This document shows positions 24,660-34,773 of a DNA stretch of 64,000 bases, piece after piece. The DNA is from Drosophila miranda (taxonomy: Eukaryota > Arthropoda > Insecta > Diptera > Drosophilidae). Numbering within the stretch: position 1 is the first letter of the stretch; each line of letters opens with the position of its first letter. The notes below the pieces were generated by a model, which saw nothing but the letters and a program-made list of their open reading frames with translations, was not told the origin of the DNA and ran no database searches. The position numbers and the translations under genes are program-made. Location of the stretch: NCBI RefSeq assembly GCF_003369915.1, contig NC_046677.1, positions 19,486,913 through 19,550,912 on the forward strand. Reading direction: 5' to 3'.

Positions 24660-25545
24660 TGAGAGGAATTGCAGCCTCTCACTGCCAGTGAGAGTGGCGA
24701 TCTAACATGTGTGGCAGTCTATTCTGTTTCTCTCGGGCCTCTAGCTCTAGCCGGATCTCCAAACTCATAACATCGTGGACAAATGCTTCCTTCAGCTTTT
24801 CGGCATTTTGAACTTTTCGTTGCAGTGAGTCTGCAGTCTGAACCTTTGCCTTTACCTGGCGGGCACCTTTCTTCCTGAAAGAATGAGGCAGCTGAACAGC
24901 TAGGAACTTGGACGTAGTTTCGGTCTGAATTGTGGCGTCGATCTTTTTCATTGCGATTTCGTTGTTTGATGCGTAAATCGAACTCACGTACCCGTTGTCA
25001 GCGTTTTCACTTACAGACAATTGCGCATTCCCATATTTTGGAACTCTACTTGAGGTCGCCCCTTATAGTGAGATTTCGAAATCTCGAATCCATTATTTTT
25101 TCGGATATGCTTTAATCTTTATATCTAATCTATAAAACCATTGATCTTTTATCTCCCCAGAAAATCGGTTGGTGCAGGCGTCAATGTCTGTCGCGAATAC
25201 CCTGCTATTCAGCTTCACGCGATTACTCTTCCTGCATGTTCCAGGGCACGCCAAGCAGCCTCGTCATTCAGTTTATCCGGCTCGGGAGTCTATTGGAGCA
25301 ACGCAACAGCAAGGCCTTTTAAGTACCAAAGCCGCGCGGTCAGCTTCCGTCCAATTATTGCTCGACGCTGACATTTCGAATTGTCATGAAAACGCCAGAT
25401 GTTAATGTGCCAATCTGTTTAGGTCTTCCCACTTCCATTTGACGCTGCACTGAAGGAGTGATCGGAGTCAGATTTTCAGCCATAAGTGGCTGAGGGACAG
25501 TTGGCACTTGCAGGTTCCGCGGAGTTACTTGCAATTTCAAACCGC
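24660..25545 (-). mobile_element. Gypsy-group gag-like remnant
   Basis: On the minus strand, 25540-25355 and the sequence below it encode a gag-like segment in broken frames: 'NNWTEADRAALVL', then 'PEPDKLNDEAAWRALEHAGR'. This resembles the capsid region of gypsy-type gag proteins. A further 113-codon open segment (25020-24679) is lysine- and glutamate-rich, with 'LQRKVQNAEKLKEAFVHDV', and could be the gag carboxy-terminal coiled part. No zinc knuckle or pol follows. The gypsy assignment is inference from motif style; a host gene fragment is possible for the 24679-25020 part. Confidence 0.5.
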
Positions 25546-25659
25546 TAAATTGAGACTCTGGCTAAGATCAGATCATATTGTTTTTTAAACCTTAAAACCC
25601 TTGCGCGTCTGTCTCATAAAGAGGACACAACTGTAGTGCAGTAATATAAGAGTCATAGT

Positions 25660-26290
25660 GAAGACGAGTGCTGATCGCTGAGGTCTGCGCTGCACTGGGG
25701 CTGGGGCAAAGCTCGTCGCAGCAGACGAGTTTATGGAGAATTTGTTTGCCAGCTACTTTTGAGGGGCCTAAGCACATCCTCAAAACGTTGCAGAGGTGCA
25801 ACCTGAACCTACCGACCACCGGTTGGAAGGTAGTCATAATTGAGGCGACACAGGGTCCGATGAACCGGTCCGATCAAAGTACACGACTGCGAGCTGAAGC
25901 CGGCTCAAAAAGGCTACTCGTTGGATATGGAGCTGATGCTCGATATCCATGCAATGTGTCGTGAGAAGATATCTGACGACTCAGACGTCGACACTACAGT
26001 GGTGGGGAACTCTGCTGATGTCCCTGAGGCTTGTACAGATCAACAACAAGGTCTGTGGATTAGCGACGAATTGATTGTAGATCAAAGCGAAGGTATTATC
26101 CTTAACTGCATTCTTGCAAGAAAGCACTTCAAAATCTTTCTGCTCCATAAATTTAGCAATGACGACAAAACGGCGGCAAGTCTAGAACTGCAAGGGACAC
26201 ATCTAAGAATGATGGCGTGCTACATGGCTCCAAATGAACGCGTTCGCAGACTAGTCAGCTACAGCTATAGGTCTATATTGGCCTATTAAT
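25660..26290 (+). mobile_element. LOA/R1-type LINE fragment (ORF1 end to ORF2 start)
   Basis: On the plus strand, 'LKTLQRCNLNLPTTGWKV' (about 25775-25830) resembles the carboxy-terminal RNA-binding part of LOA/R1-type ORF1. Then 25921-26289 gives 'LWISDELIVDQSEGIIL', 'LHKFSNDDKTAASLELQGT' and 'LRMMACYMAPNE', the amino-terminal endonuclease style of ORF2. Reading frames shift between blocks, and no reverse transcriptase follows. Confidence 0.55.
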
Positions 26291-27163
26291 ACGCTGCTAC
26301 GCCAACGCTCACCACACCCAATGTGAGAGCACTGACACAAATTTAAGGGGTGAGTCATTCTTCAGCTTTATCCTAAACTCTATTAATTTGTAATCGGGGC
26401 AAAGACCCCACTAGAGCTGCCATGCCCACTTGGTAATTGGGTTAGCCAAAAGTCCATACCTCCGGTTGACCACCGACTGATTTCTGGGATTAGACTGAAT
26501 ATCAACCTTCCACCACCTAGCAAACAGCTTTAATAACGGACAGCTGCAGTTCGTATGTCGTGATATCAGAAAACGGTGAGATATACGAACAAGTAATGTT
26601 TCATTTATTTATTAAATTGGTGAAAATCATATCATAATGCAAAAATAGTGATGGAGATATCAGACACACTTTCAGCGGATGTCTTGATCGCACTTGCACT
26701 AGTACAGTATATATTTTTGTGGGGAGCCTTTAGAAAAGTTATCGGCTTCTCTTTCTGCTATAGTGTACGCGAGGCGTAAGAGAAATTCAGCCTCAACAGA
26801 AGTCAAATAACCCCAAGCGCAGACTAAACATACACAAGCTTACTAACAACAAAGAAACTCTCTGCATCTGTGGGAGGATTTATTTAAACAAATCTTTAAA
26901 AATATTGAAAGGATTGCTGAAAAGAAAAGTAAACAGACACGGAAGCTAAGTCAGACACTGAGGGGGGAGAGGGCCACTCAAAGATGGCTCCTTGCCAATC
27001 CGTCAAGATCGCACCTAAATGTATCCCAACTAATGGTTATCGGCCGTTTCCATAACGATATGAATGCTACAAAAGCTTAACAAGCACTATTTTTTATTGT
27101 ATTATATAAAACTCAAAATATAAAACTCGAATGAAGTTCATTTTTGTGGTATTTATAAATAAA
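26291..27163. other. Unassigned repeat-like DNA between LINE relic and Fundc1
   Basis: Composition changes abruptly several times (GC-richer at 26400-26530 and 26930-27060), suggesting more transposon pieces, but I cannot assign them. No host exon is supported. The last 100 bases before 27164 are AT-rich and should hold the Fundc1 3' untranslated region. Confidence 0.35.
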
Positions 27164-28297
27164 TTAACCGGTTGCTATGCCTAAGGCAACTCCACCAAAA
27201 AATGCTGCTGTAAATATGTGAAGTTCATTCACTTTTGGGCCATCTTCATCGCCAATAAGTTTTGTGTACCACTTTCTTACTTTTTTACTATTGCTTTTTA
27301 ACAAGCCCTCTGCTTTTTCCATTTTATCATCGACATATCTTTCAGTCTGCAAATAAAAAATGTAATACAAATGTGTTATAAAAGATGTTTTATATAATGA
27401 GGAATGGTAGTGATGAATGATGTCATTATTATTGTTTTTTATTTGCTCACAGCTTCAAAATTGTGGATACCACAGATTTTTGCCATTTGTGAAAGAGCTA
27501 AAGGACGTGCCAAAAATAGGCATCAAACTTAATTCATTGGGATATCACAGGACTCTCCGCAAAATGCGGATTTTGTAGATGTTATTGATCTTCCAAAACC
27601 GAAGGACGGACGGACGGAATGTATTTTCGACAAGAAGCTTGCGCCGCAAGAAATGTCATATACTGAATGTGTTATTGCATCCTGAATGCATCCTGAGCCT
27701 TCCAACACTGTTGCCGTTGTTGCTTGTTATCGCTTTATCAAAAAATAATAAAGCTAACTCTGATGGTGAACGACTGCCTAGAAAAACGATTCCATATGTC
27801 TTGCCCTAATTCTAGATAGGAAAACGATTACAGAATGATCAATGATAAAACGGCTCGAGATACTTGACTTTAGGAAATAAAGATGAAATGTGTAATGTCC
27901 ATATTCATGAATATACAAGTAATTTTTAAATTTACCTTATCGGCCCAGGTCATTTCACGCCCCTGAATTGAAGATTCCACTTTGTTTGCTATTGAAGAAA
28001 CACCTTTTGTCAACCTTGGCCAGTTAACTTTGATAATTCCTTCTTGGTGAGCTATTTCCATAAGAATTATGCCACCGCCAATTGCAAATGCTGCAAATTT
28101 CCCAATTTTCATTGTTGCAAACCCAGTGGCCCTTAGAAGTTATAAAATTAATGTAGATTTTTATCATTTATTGTGTTAATCTAATCTAAATTAAAGAGAA
28201 AAAAAATAACTTCGTGCTTTACAAGATTTTCATCAGTGAATATTTCTTAAAGAAAAAATAAAATAATTATGCTCATTCAATTTTTTTTTAAAATACG

Positions 28298-28339
<42 letters not shown>

Positions 28340-29283
28340 CATATATGCCGCTTCTAGCTAGCTTTATCGACTTGGCAGGTGGTGCTGATCAAGAATGTAC
28401 TTGGACTAGGGGTTTTGCTCGTTTTGCTCCCTCCGCTCGACATGAGTAAAATTCGGCGACGAGGACACAAGAAATTTAGGTACATATAATAGAGGGAGCT
28501 TTGTAGGGGCGGAAACGCTTCTTTCTGGGTGTTCAAGCCATCTACTTAAAACAACGAATTTTCCATATATTCTATGAGTACCGGGTATAAAAAATGTGGT
28601 TGGGCTCGTCCGACAAAAAAATATTCCTCCACTTTCCCAACGGTAAATATTAGTGTTGTCTGAAAAAGTATCTCTTTTTTCCAGTCAATTAAATATAAGG
28701 ATAGCAATGCTGGTTAGTCGCTAAATTAGAGAAACAAATTTGATTGTTGAAGGTAGAGCGGATAACACTAAAAATATGCAAACATGCATATATTTGGACC
28801 GCAACTTTACTATGTACATACATACATAACATACATATGTATGTATATAATATAATATATAATATTGAATTTATTCAGATTGTATCGAGCATACATACAT
28901 ATGTACATATGTAAGTTCATAAGAAAATGAAAAGTTTATATTGCATCATTAACCAGTTCGCGAATTTTTCAATTAGCAGAGCACCTTTTAGTCTGCAATT
29001 GTAACTTTTTATGTTGCCTAAATTCGACTTATGTACGCACTTAAGAATCGCTAGAGATGCCTGCTTAGAAAAGTCGAAGGAGTCGAAGTTTTAAGTGCAG
29101 TCAAAATAGGACTAAGACTGATCAAATAAGAATTAAGCTTATTGTAATTTAAAAAAAAAGCTCAAAGTATGTTATATGCACCACATACCATCCTGAGGTA
29201 ACTCCAATTATCATCTGTGAGTAAGCAGACCGATGACTAATATTACTAAAAGTATTTTTTACAATTCTAGAATAGTCATCCAT
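27164..29283 (-). CDS. Fundc1: FUN14-domain mitochondrial outer-membrane protein, complete
   Basis: Three minus-strand exons (29189-29283, 27936-28131, 27164-27346) join in phase to 157 codons. The product opens 'MDDYSRIVKNTFSNISHRS', followed by the FUN14 core: 'QMIIGVTSGW', 'GFATMKIGKFAAFAIGGG' and 'EGIIKVNWPRL'. It ends with a hydrophobic segment 'IFTAAFFGGVALGIATG'. FUNDC1 proteins sit in the outer mitochondrial membrane, act as mitophagy receptors and support ER contacts. The amino-terminal cytosolic arm here is only about 30 residues, and the usual acidic YxxL LC3-interaction context is not obvious; 'YSRI' is the nearest candidate. Intron 1 carries a DINE-1 and an (AT)n tract. It is transcribed divergently from the TACO1 homologue, with a 0.9-kb shared upstream region. 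Confidence 0.92.
28301..28332. repeat. (AT)16 microsatellite
   Basis: An uninterrupted run of AT dinucleotides in Fundc1 intron 1, adjoining the right-hand DINE-1 fragment. Confidence 0.95.
28333..28595 (-). mobile_element. DINE-1/INE-1 copy in Fundc1 intron 1
   Basis: The right end, 'gagtaccgggtata' (about 28576-28591), is the reverse complement of the DINE-1 start. 'ggaaacgcttctttctgggt' and 'ctttatcgacttggca' match its next blocks in reverse. Part of the interior differs from the other copies, so the copy is rearranged or old. Confidence 0.75.
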
Positions 29284-29344
29284 TTTGGATATTATGTATA
29301 ATACTTTGGTTTTGTCGATATATTGAAAATATTAATTCAGATAC

Positions 29345-29353
29345 AGTGTGACC
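29345..29353 (-). promoter_or_regulatory. Motif 1 (M1BP-type) core promoter element of Fundc1
   Basis: The minus strand reads GGTCACACT, embedded in 'tggtcacactgta', about 60 bases upstream of the Fundc1 ATG. This is the core of Ohler Motif 1, found near the start sites of Drosophila housekeeping genes and bound by M1BP. Confidence 0.7.
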
Positions 29354-30096
29354 AAACCAGAGTAAAAGATACTGAGGGTACTCCCGTATTTTCCTAATTT
29401 CGATTGTAAAATATATTGTGTTTTTGACTTAATAGTGGTATTCGACTAAATTTCATACCAAATGCTCAATTATTGTTGGTACCTCTCTCAACAGTGCTAT
29501 CAGTCGAAGATTTCTGTCACTATTTGTGCCAAATCATTGTGTACCAACACGCAAAGCTGATTAGGCTTTTTACACCGTCGACCATCCACCATTATTTTCG
29601 GGGATGTTCCGTTTAGTTTTACCGTTCCAACTACCAAACTGAGCTGCTGCAATTTTTCAGTGATTCCAAAGAGTAACGTTATAAAGTGCTTATAGATAGA
29701 GTTTTATTATAACCAATTAAATCGCCAATTTATTCATTTAAACTAGTGATATATCACAATTCAGACAAAAACTATGCTATTGTTATTTTCATTAGTTTTT
29801 TTTTGGATAAATGGTAGATGGTGCCAGTGGGTATCGAGAATTCGCATCACTTCAAAAGCTCACTGTTCCCCGCGGAATTGCCGCAATTAACCATCTCACT
29901 CCCCAATGTGATTAAAAACGCTTCTGTAGGCTGTGTAACCCCCCTATGTACAAAAATCAAATTAAGACTTAAAACAAAAAAGTAAAGAAAAGAATGATCT
30001 CCATATCGGAGGAGATATCCTCCGGTATATTTATGGTATATTTTGAAAATGAGACTGAATGTTTCGGTATATTTCCGGCGGTCGGACAGTATATTT

Positions 30097-30120
30097 TATC
30101 GATAAATCCGCGGTCACACT
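30097..30120 (+). promoter_or_regulatory. DRE plus Motif 1 upstream of the TACO1 homologue
   Basis: A perfect DRE palindrome TATCGATA (30097-30104) is followed 7 bases later by GGTCACACT (30112-30120). The ATG is at 30167, so both lie where the transcription start is expected. DRE is bound by DREF and Motif 1 by M1BP; together they indicate a constitutive TATA-less promoter. Confidence 0.75.
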
Positions 30121-30166
30121 GATTACTGATTACTTAAGAACTAATACATTTAGTAAACAAAAAAAT

Positions 30167-32077
30167 ATGCTGCGAATATTAAAGTTGCCGGTATCATTTG
30201 TTAGTAGAAACAATTGCATTGTAAATAGTGTGCGTTGCATGGCGGGCCATTCTAAATGGGCCAATATAAAGCATACAAAAGCAAAAAATGACGAATTTAA
30301 ATCGGCGCTCTTTGCAAAGATTGCGAGGCAACTTCGACTTGCCATACAAGACGGAAATTCAGCAGACCCAGCTATAAATCCCAGTTTACAATCAGAAATA
30401 GAAAAAGCTCTTAAACAAAACATGCCCATGAGTACTATTCAAAAAACTTTAAATCAGTTTAAACGTGTTGCACAAAATGTAAAAAAACATAGGTTGGATA
30501 TTCGATTTAAGAGGAACATATATATCATTTGTACTATTTGTACGGACAATTTTGCAGCAGTTAAGATGGATGCAACGGCAATGGTAAAAAAAAGCGGGTA
30601 ATTTTTTATTGAATTCAGTTTTTTACAAAAATACTCACATGCCGTTTTTTATTTAAAGAGGAGAATACATAGATGTTGGGCACATGTTTCAGGATTGCTG
30701 CTTGATACAAAGCCAATATGATACATCAAAGCTCTTGGAAGGACAGAGCTTAGAAGACAGAGCAGTTGAAGATGCAATTGAGCTGGGAGCTGAAGATATT
30801 CAAATAGTTGACATAACCACAGGCTCTATCAATGTATGTTAAATATATTTTCTAAGTATTTTTTGAGAAACCATTTTATACCGCATCACACTCTAAGGCG
30901 TGTTTTGGAGAAAAATTGGTTACACAAAATTGGTACAGTCAGATCCAGTTTTTACTTTCGCAAAAAATTTCCGATTTACTTTTGAAAACGTAAAAATTTG
31001 TGCGTCCGATTTTTCCGTAACCAACATCAAATATTGCTCTGTAATAATTTGTTTAGGGCTATAACTTTTGGGTTTTGTGCTAATAGCAGACGCAGCTCTT
31101 TTTTCAGCTTTACAGATACATTATCTTCGGTGCGTAGTATTTTAAGCACCTAAAATGCAAATTTAGAATTTTTTTACCATACTAAAGTGTTTTTTTTTAA
31201 TAAATTTTCCTCTCTGTTCTTTCCTCCATGCCATCTGCATAAAATGAAGCCTCCTTTATCCATGAACCCCATCTGGCTATGATCGGTTCTGGTGGTAACT
31301 CCTTATTTAGTCTTTGCTTGCATCGTTGTATTGTTTGAAAATTGGTTTGCATAAGCCTGAATACTGAAATTTCAACTTTTTGTCCCAAGTTGCACAAATT
31401 ATTGTTTCCACCTATTTTGTTGATTTTGGGCATTTCATACACTACACTTAATTCAACTTAAAGTTATTTTCTGTGATTTTTTGCGACTTTAGAAAAGTAC
31501 AACGAACGCGCAGATCAAAAGCGCAAAATAACGGCAAAGATCAAATAGACAAGAAATAAGGAAGAGAGAACGAATGAAAAAAATGAGAGCGGGTTCAGTT
31601 TGGATCTAACCGAAAATCAAAGGAAAACTTGTTCAATATAATGCTCCCTTAGCCACTTTATTATACAGGATATTCGTGGACTGATGTAGGCGTGATGTAA
31701 TATAACAAACTGCCGTAACAATCCCAATTGATATGGGCTTCAAGGCTATACAATGATCTCATAAGTCTGAATGCTGGATATTTATATAGTAAATATTATT
31801 TTCATTTATTTACTTTCAGTTTTTTTGTGATCCAGTTAATGTATTTAGTTTAAGTAAAGCATTAGCCAATATTGGATATTCTATTGAGAATTGCGAACAC
31901 CTATATGTATCAAACGTAAGATATGTAGGTACATATAAATTAATTAATATTCTAACAATTTTTTGTTTTCAGAATCTTGTTACACTATCGTTAAATGAAA
32001 AAAGAGCCTATGATGTATTTAAAGAAAAGTTACGGAATATTCCTGGGTTAGAAGATATTTATGACAATGTAGAATAG
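30167..32077 (+). CDS. CG4957: TACO1/YebC-family mitochondrial translational activator, complete
   Basis: Four exons (30167-30597, 30659-30833, 31820-31915, 31973-32077) give 268 codons. A basic, hydroxylated presequence is followed by the signature 'MAGHSKWANIKHTKAKND', then 'PMSTIQKTLNQFKR', 'IYIICTICTDNFAAVKMD' and 'GEYIDVGHMFQDC', ending 'IPGLEDIYDNVE'. TACO1 (human) helps translation of cytochrome c oxidase subunit I in mitochondria, and bacterial YebC relatives act on stalled ribosomes. The start was chosen because it precedes a plausible presequence; an upstream in-frame ATG at 30059 is unlikely because it lies before the promoter motifs. Intron 2 (1.0 kb) is long, with no recognisable repeat. 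Confidence 0.92.
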
Positions 32078-32659
32078 CACGTTAGAAATTCTGGTAAATG
32101 TTTGATTAACTGGCATATGCTTACAAAAACGCAAAAAACCGATGACGGACCGCGATTTATTAAGAATTTACGTGCAGAAACTGACAGTCGGACATGGTTA
32201 TTTTTTAATGGATTTTCAAAGTTTAATTTTTGCCTGTAAAAAATGTAAGCATAATCACATATGCTTTTCAATGAAATGTCAAAATATAAACATAATCCTT
32301 TATGATTTTGAATAGAATGTCGGTATTAAACTTACTCCACCTTTTCGGCATTTAGCTCCTCTTCACCATCCTCCTCATAACACCATACAACACCTGCACA
32401 ACACATATTTGGTAATTTTCTTTTATACCTATCGACTTAACATGCTTTAACAATGGACTGGAACTCCTTATTTCCTATTCCATATATTCCTTATCCTATC
32501 ATTGTGATTGTTGGAAAATTTACACAAACTTACATTTCGAGCATGATTTATCTTTTAATATACCGTTTTGGTCAGGCAACAAACAACACAATTTTTCGTT
32601 TATTTAGTGAGCCGCGAAATATACATTTTACAATCCCATAGTTACAAAAAAATACTTTT

Positions 32660-32930
32660 CGACGACTTCAAGGTCAAATTTCATATAAAACGAGGGGGAA
32701 CTTTGTGAGTCCATGTCACAGATTTTCGTCCTCTGTGGGGTCGGAAGGGGCGGATACAAAATTGGACTTGGATAATAAATTTGGTTGCTTTAGCTCTTAT
32801 AGTTTCTGAGATCTATAGGCAGACAGACATGGCTTTATCGACTCGGCTTTTTTATTATTTAATATCTGATGCTGATCAAAAATATATCTACTCTATGAGG
32901 TCGTAAACGCTTCCTTCGGGTGTTACTGAA
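32660..32930 (-). mobile_element. DINE-1/INE-1 fragment
   Basis: In reverse orientation it shows 'cacagattttcgtcctctgt', 'ttatcgactcggct', 'atctgatgctgatcaaaaat' and 'gaggtcgtaaacgcttcctt', all blocks of the DINE-1 family. It abuts the 5' edge of the plus-strand LINE. Confidence 0.7.
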
Positions 32931-32935
32931 AATTG

Positions 32936-34478
32936 AATTCAATCTGCTTTCTCATCTGAGTTATTCCCATTGAATAACATTCATGGAATTGAATTTGTTG
33001 CAGTCAAAGTTCGTGTTGGCTCCGCATTTTTCTATTTAACCTGCTCTTACATTCCTCCCAGGTCTGATGCTGAGCTTTACTTACACCACCTCTCAGCAAT
33101 TAATAATGTTGTTTCTGCATTAGGGTGCAATGATCGAATTATTGTCATGGGGGACTTTAACCTCCCATTTCTTTCTTGGCTGCCTTGTAATGACGCTAAC
33201 CTGTTGTTTCCCAATTGCCATAATGACTTTATCAATGGGCTAACGGATATTTCCCTTGTCCAAATTAATGCCGTTAAAAACATTAGGGACCGACTTCTTG
33301 ACCTCGTTTTTGTTAACGATGGTTCTCTTGCTACGGTATCTAGAGCAAGCCCAATATCTCTCCCTGAAGATCCTTACCATCCAACTTTGTTGATATCACT
33401 GGAGTGTACACAATCTGGTGGTGCTGACAGTTCCATGGCTCCTTGTCACATAAAGTGTTTTCGCAAAACAAACTTTATCGATTTAGATCTACATCTCTTG
33501 CGTGTTGATTGGTCGTTTCTTTATTCATTACCGAACATAGATGCAACTGTTAACTCGTTTTATAGTTCTATTTACTCCGCCCTTAATACGTTTGTTCCAG
33601 ATATCACTGTACCTGTATCGTCCAAGCCTCCCTGGTTCTCCAAGTATTTGTCATACTTAAAAAATAATAAATCCCGGCTCTATAAAAAGTACCAGAAGTC
33701 GGGCTCCACGTTGGCCTTAGCTCTATACTCCTCCGCTCGCTCTCTGTTCCTTGCCGTCAATAGTCAGTGTTATAATCATTACCTTTCACAATGTAGTAGT
33801 TTACTTTCGTAGTGATCTAAGCGCAAGTCAAACGTTTTTCCTCCGTCCCTTTATTACCAGAACAAAACAGAAGCTTCTGCTGTTGGTATTGCAAATTTAT
33901 TCGCTAACTTTTTCCAAACAACTTACTCGTCTCATATTTACAACGCATCCACTCCGTATCCGTACCAGCTACCTCAAGCTAACAGCATTTTTCTGCCCTT
34001 TTTCGAGGAAAGCGTTGTTCTGGAAGGTTTGTCATCTATGGACATATCGTTTTCTGCGGGTCCAGATAAGGTACCAAGTTGCATCTTAAAACACTGTGCC
34101 CAGTCCCTTTGCAAACCCTTGACCTTTCTCTTCAACCTCTCCTTGGAACAGTCTTGTCTCCCAGTAATTTGGAATGAGTCCTACATCATTCCGCTTCACA
34201 AAAAAGGTTCAAGATCAAACATTGAAAACTATCGTGGTATCGCAAAGCTTTCCGCCATCCCGAAGCTTCTTGAGTTCCTGGTCACCCGGCAACTGCAACA
34301 TCTTTGTTGCAGCTTGATATCTCCGTCGCAACACGGTTTTTTCAGACATCGTTCAACATCGACTAACCTTCTTGAGTTTTCTAACCTAATCCACCGTGGT
34401 TTTCAAATTGGTTTGCAGACGGATGTAGTTTTTACGGACTTCAGCAAGGCATTCGATTCTGTGAACCATGCTCTGCTT
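32936..34478 (+). mobile_element. Older LINE copy, 5' segment (ORF2 endonuclease and early RT)
   Basis: Broken ORF2 pieces at 32970-33812, 33811-34030 and 34029-34478 encode the endonuclease ('IIVMGDFNLPFLSWLP', 'PEDPYHPTL') and the start of the reverse transcriptase ('NYRGIAKLSAIPKLLEFL', 'FTDFSKAFDSVNHALL'). It is truncated at the 5' end and frameshifted near 33.81 and 34.03 kb. The reading is cut at about 34478 inside the reverse-transcriptase domain and resumes at about 38037, so the intervening 3.56 kb was inserted later. Its proteins are clearly related to, but distinct from, the inserted element. Confidence 0.85.
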
Positions 34479-34773
34479 ATGTGTGGACGTTGACATGCAA
34501 TGACTGCATCTTTCAAGAGGCGATGCAGTTACAGCACCGTCAAGTGGCCCGTGTGACACCAGCAGAAGGCTGTTACGCGCGGATCCCAGGCAAAACGCAG
34601 CCCTCCTCCCGCCCAACCGACCGAGGGGCGCTGCCGCATGACGCGCGGTGCGTAGCCGAACCAAACGCGAACATGCAAGAAAGATAGCTATTAGACTAAC
34701 ATTCGAGGAAAATTAGTACTAAACTTACTAAGAAACTAAGCATGCAATCAAAGTACAAATACCACTACAGTTA

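Noticed and set aside
30059-30166. Upstream in-frame extension of the TACO1 homologue (180-codon frame from 30059)
   Set aside because: It would start before the DRE and Motif 1 promoter elements and adds no presequence-like segment.
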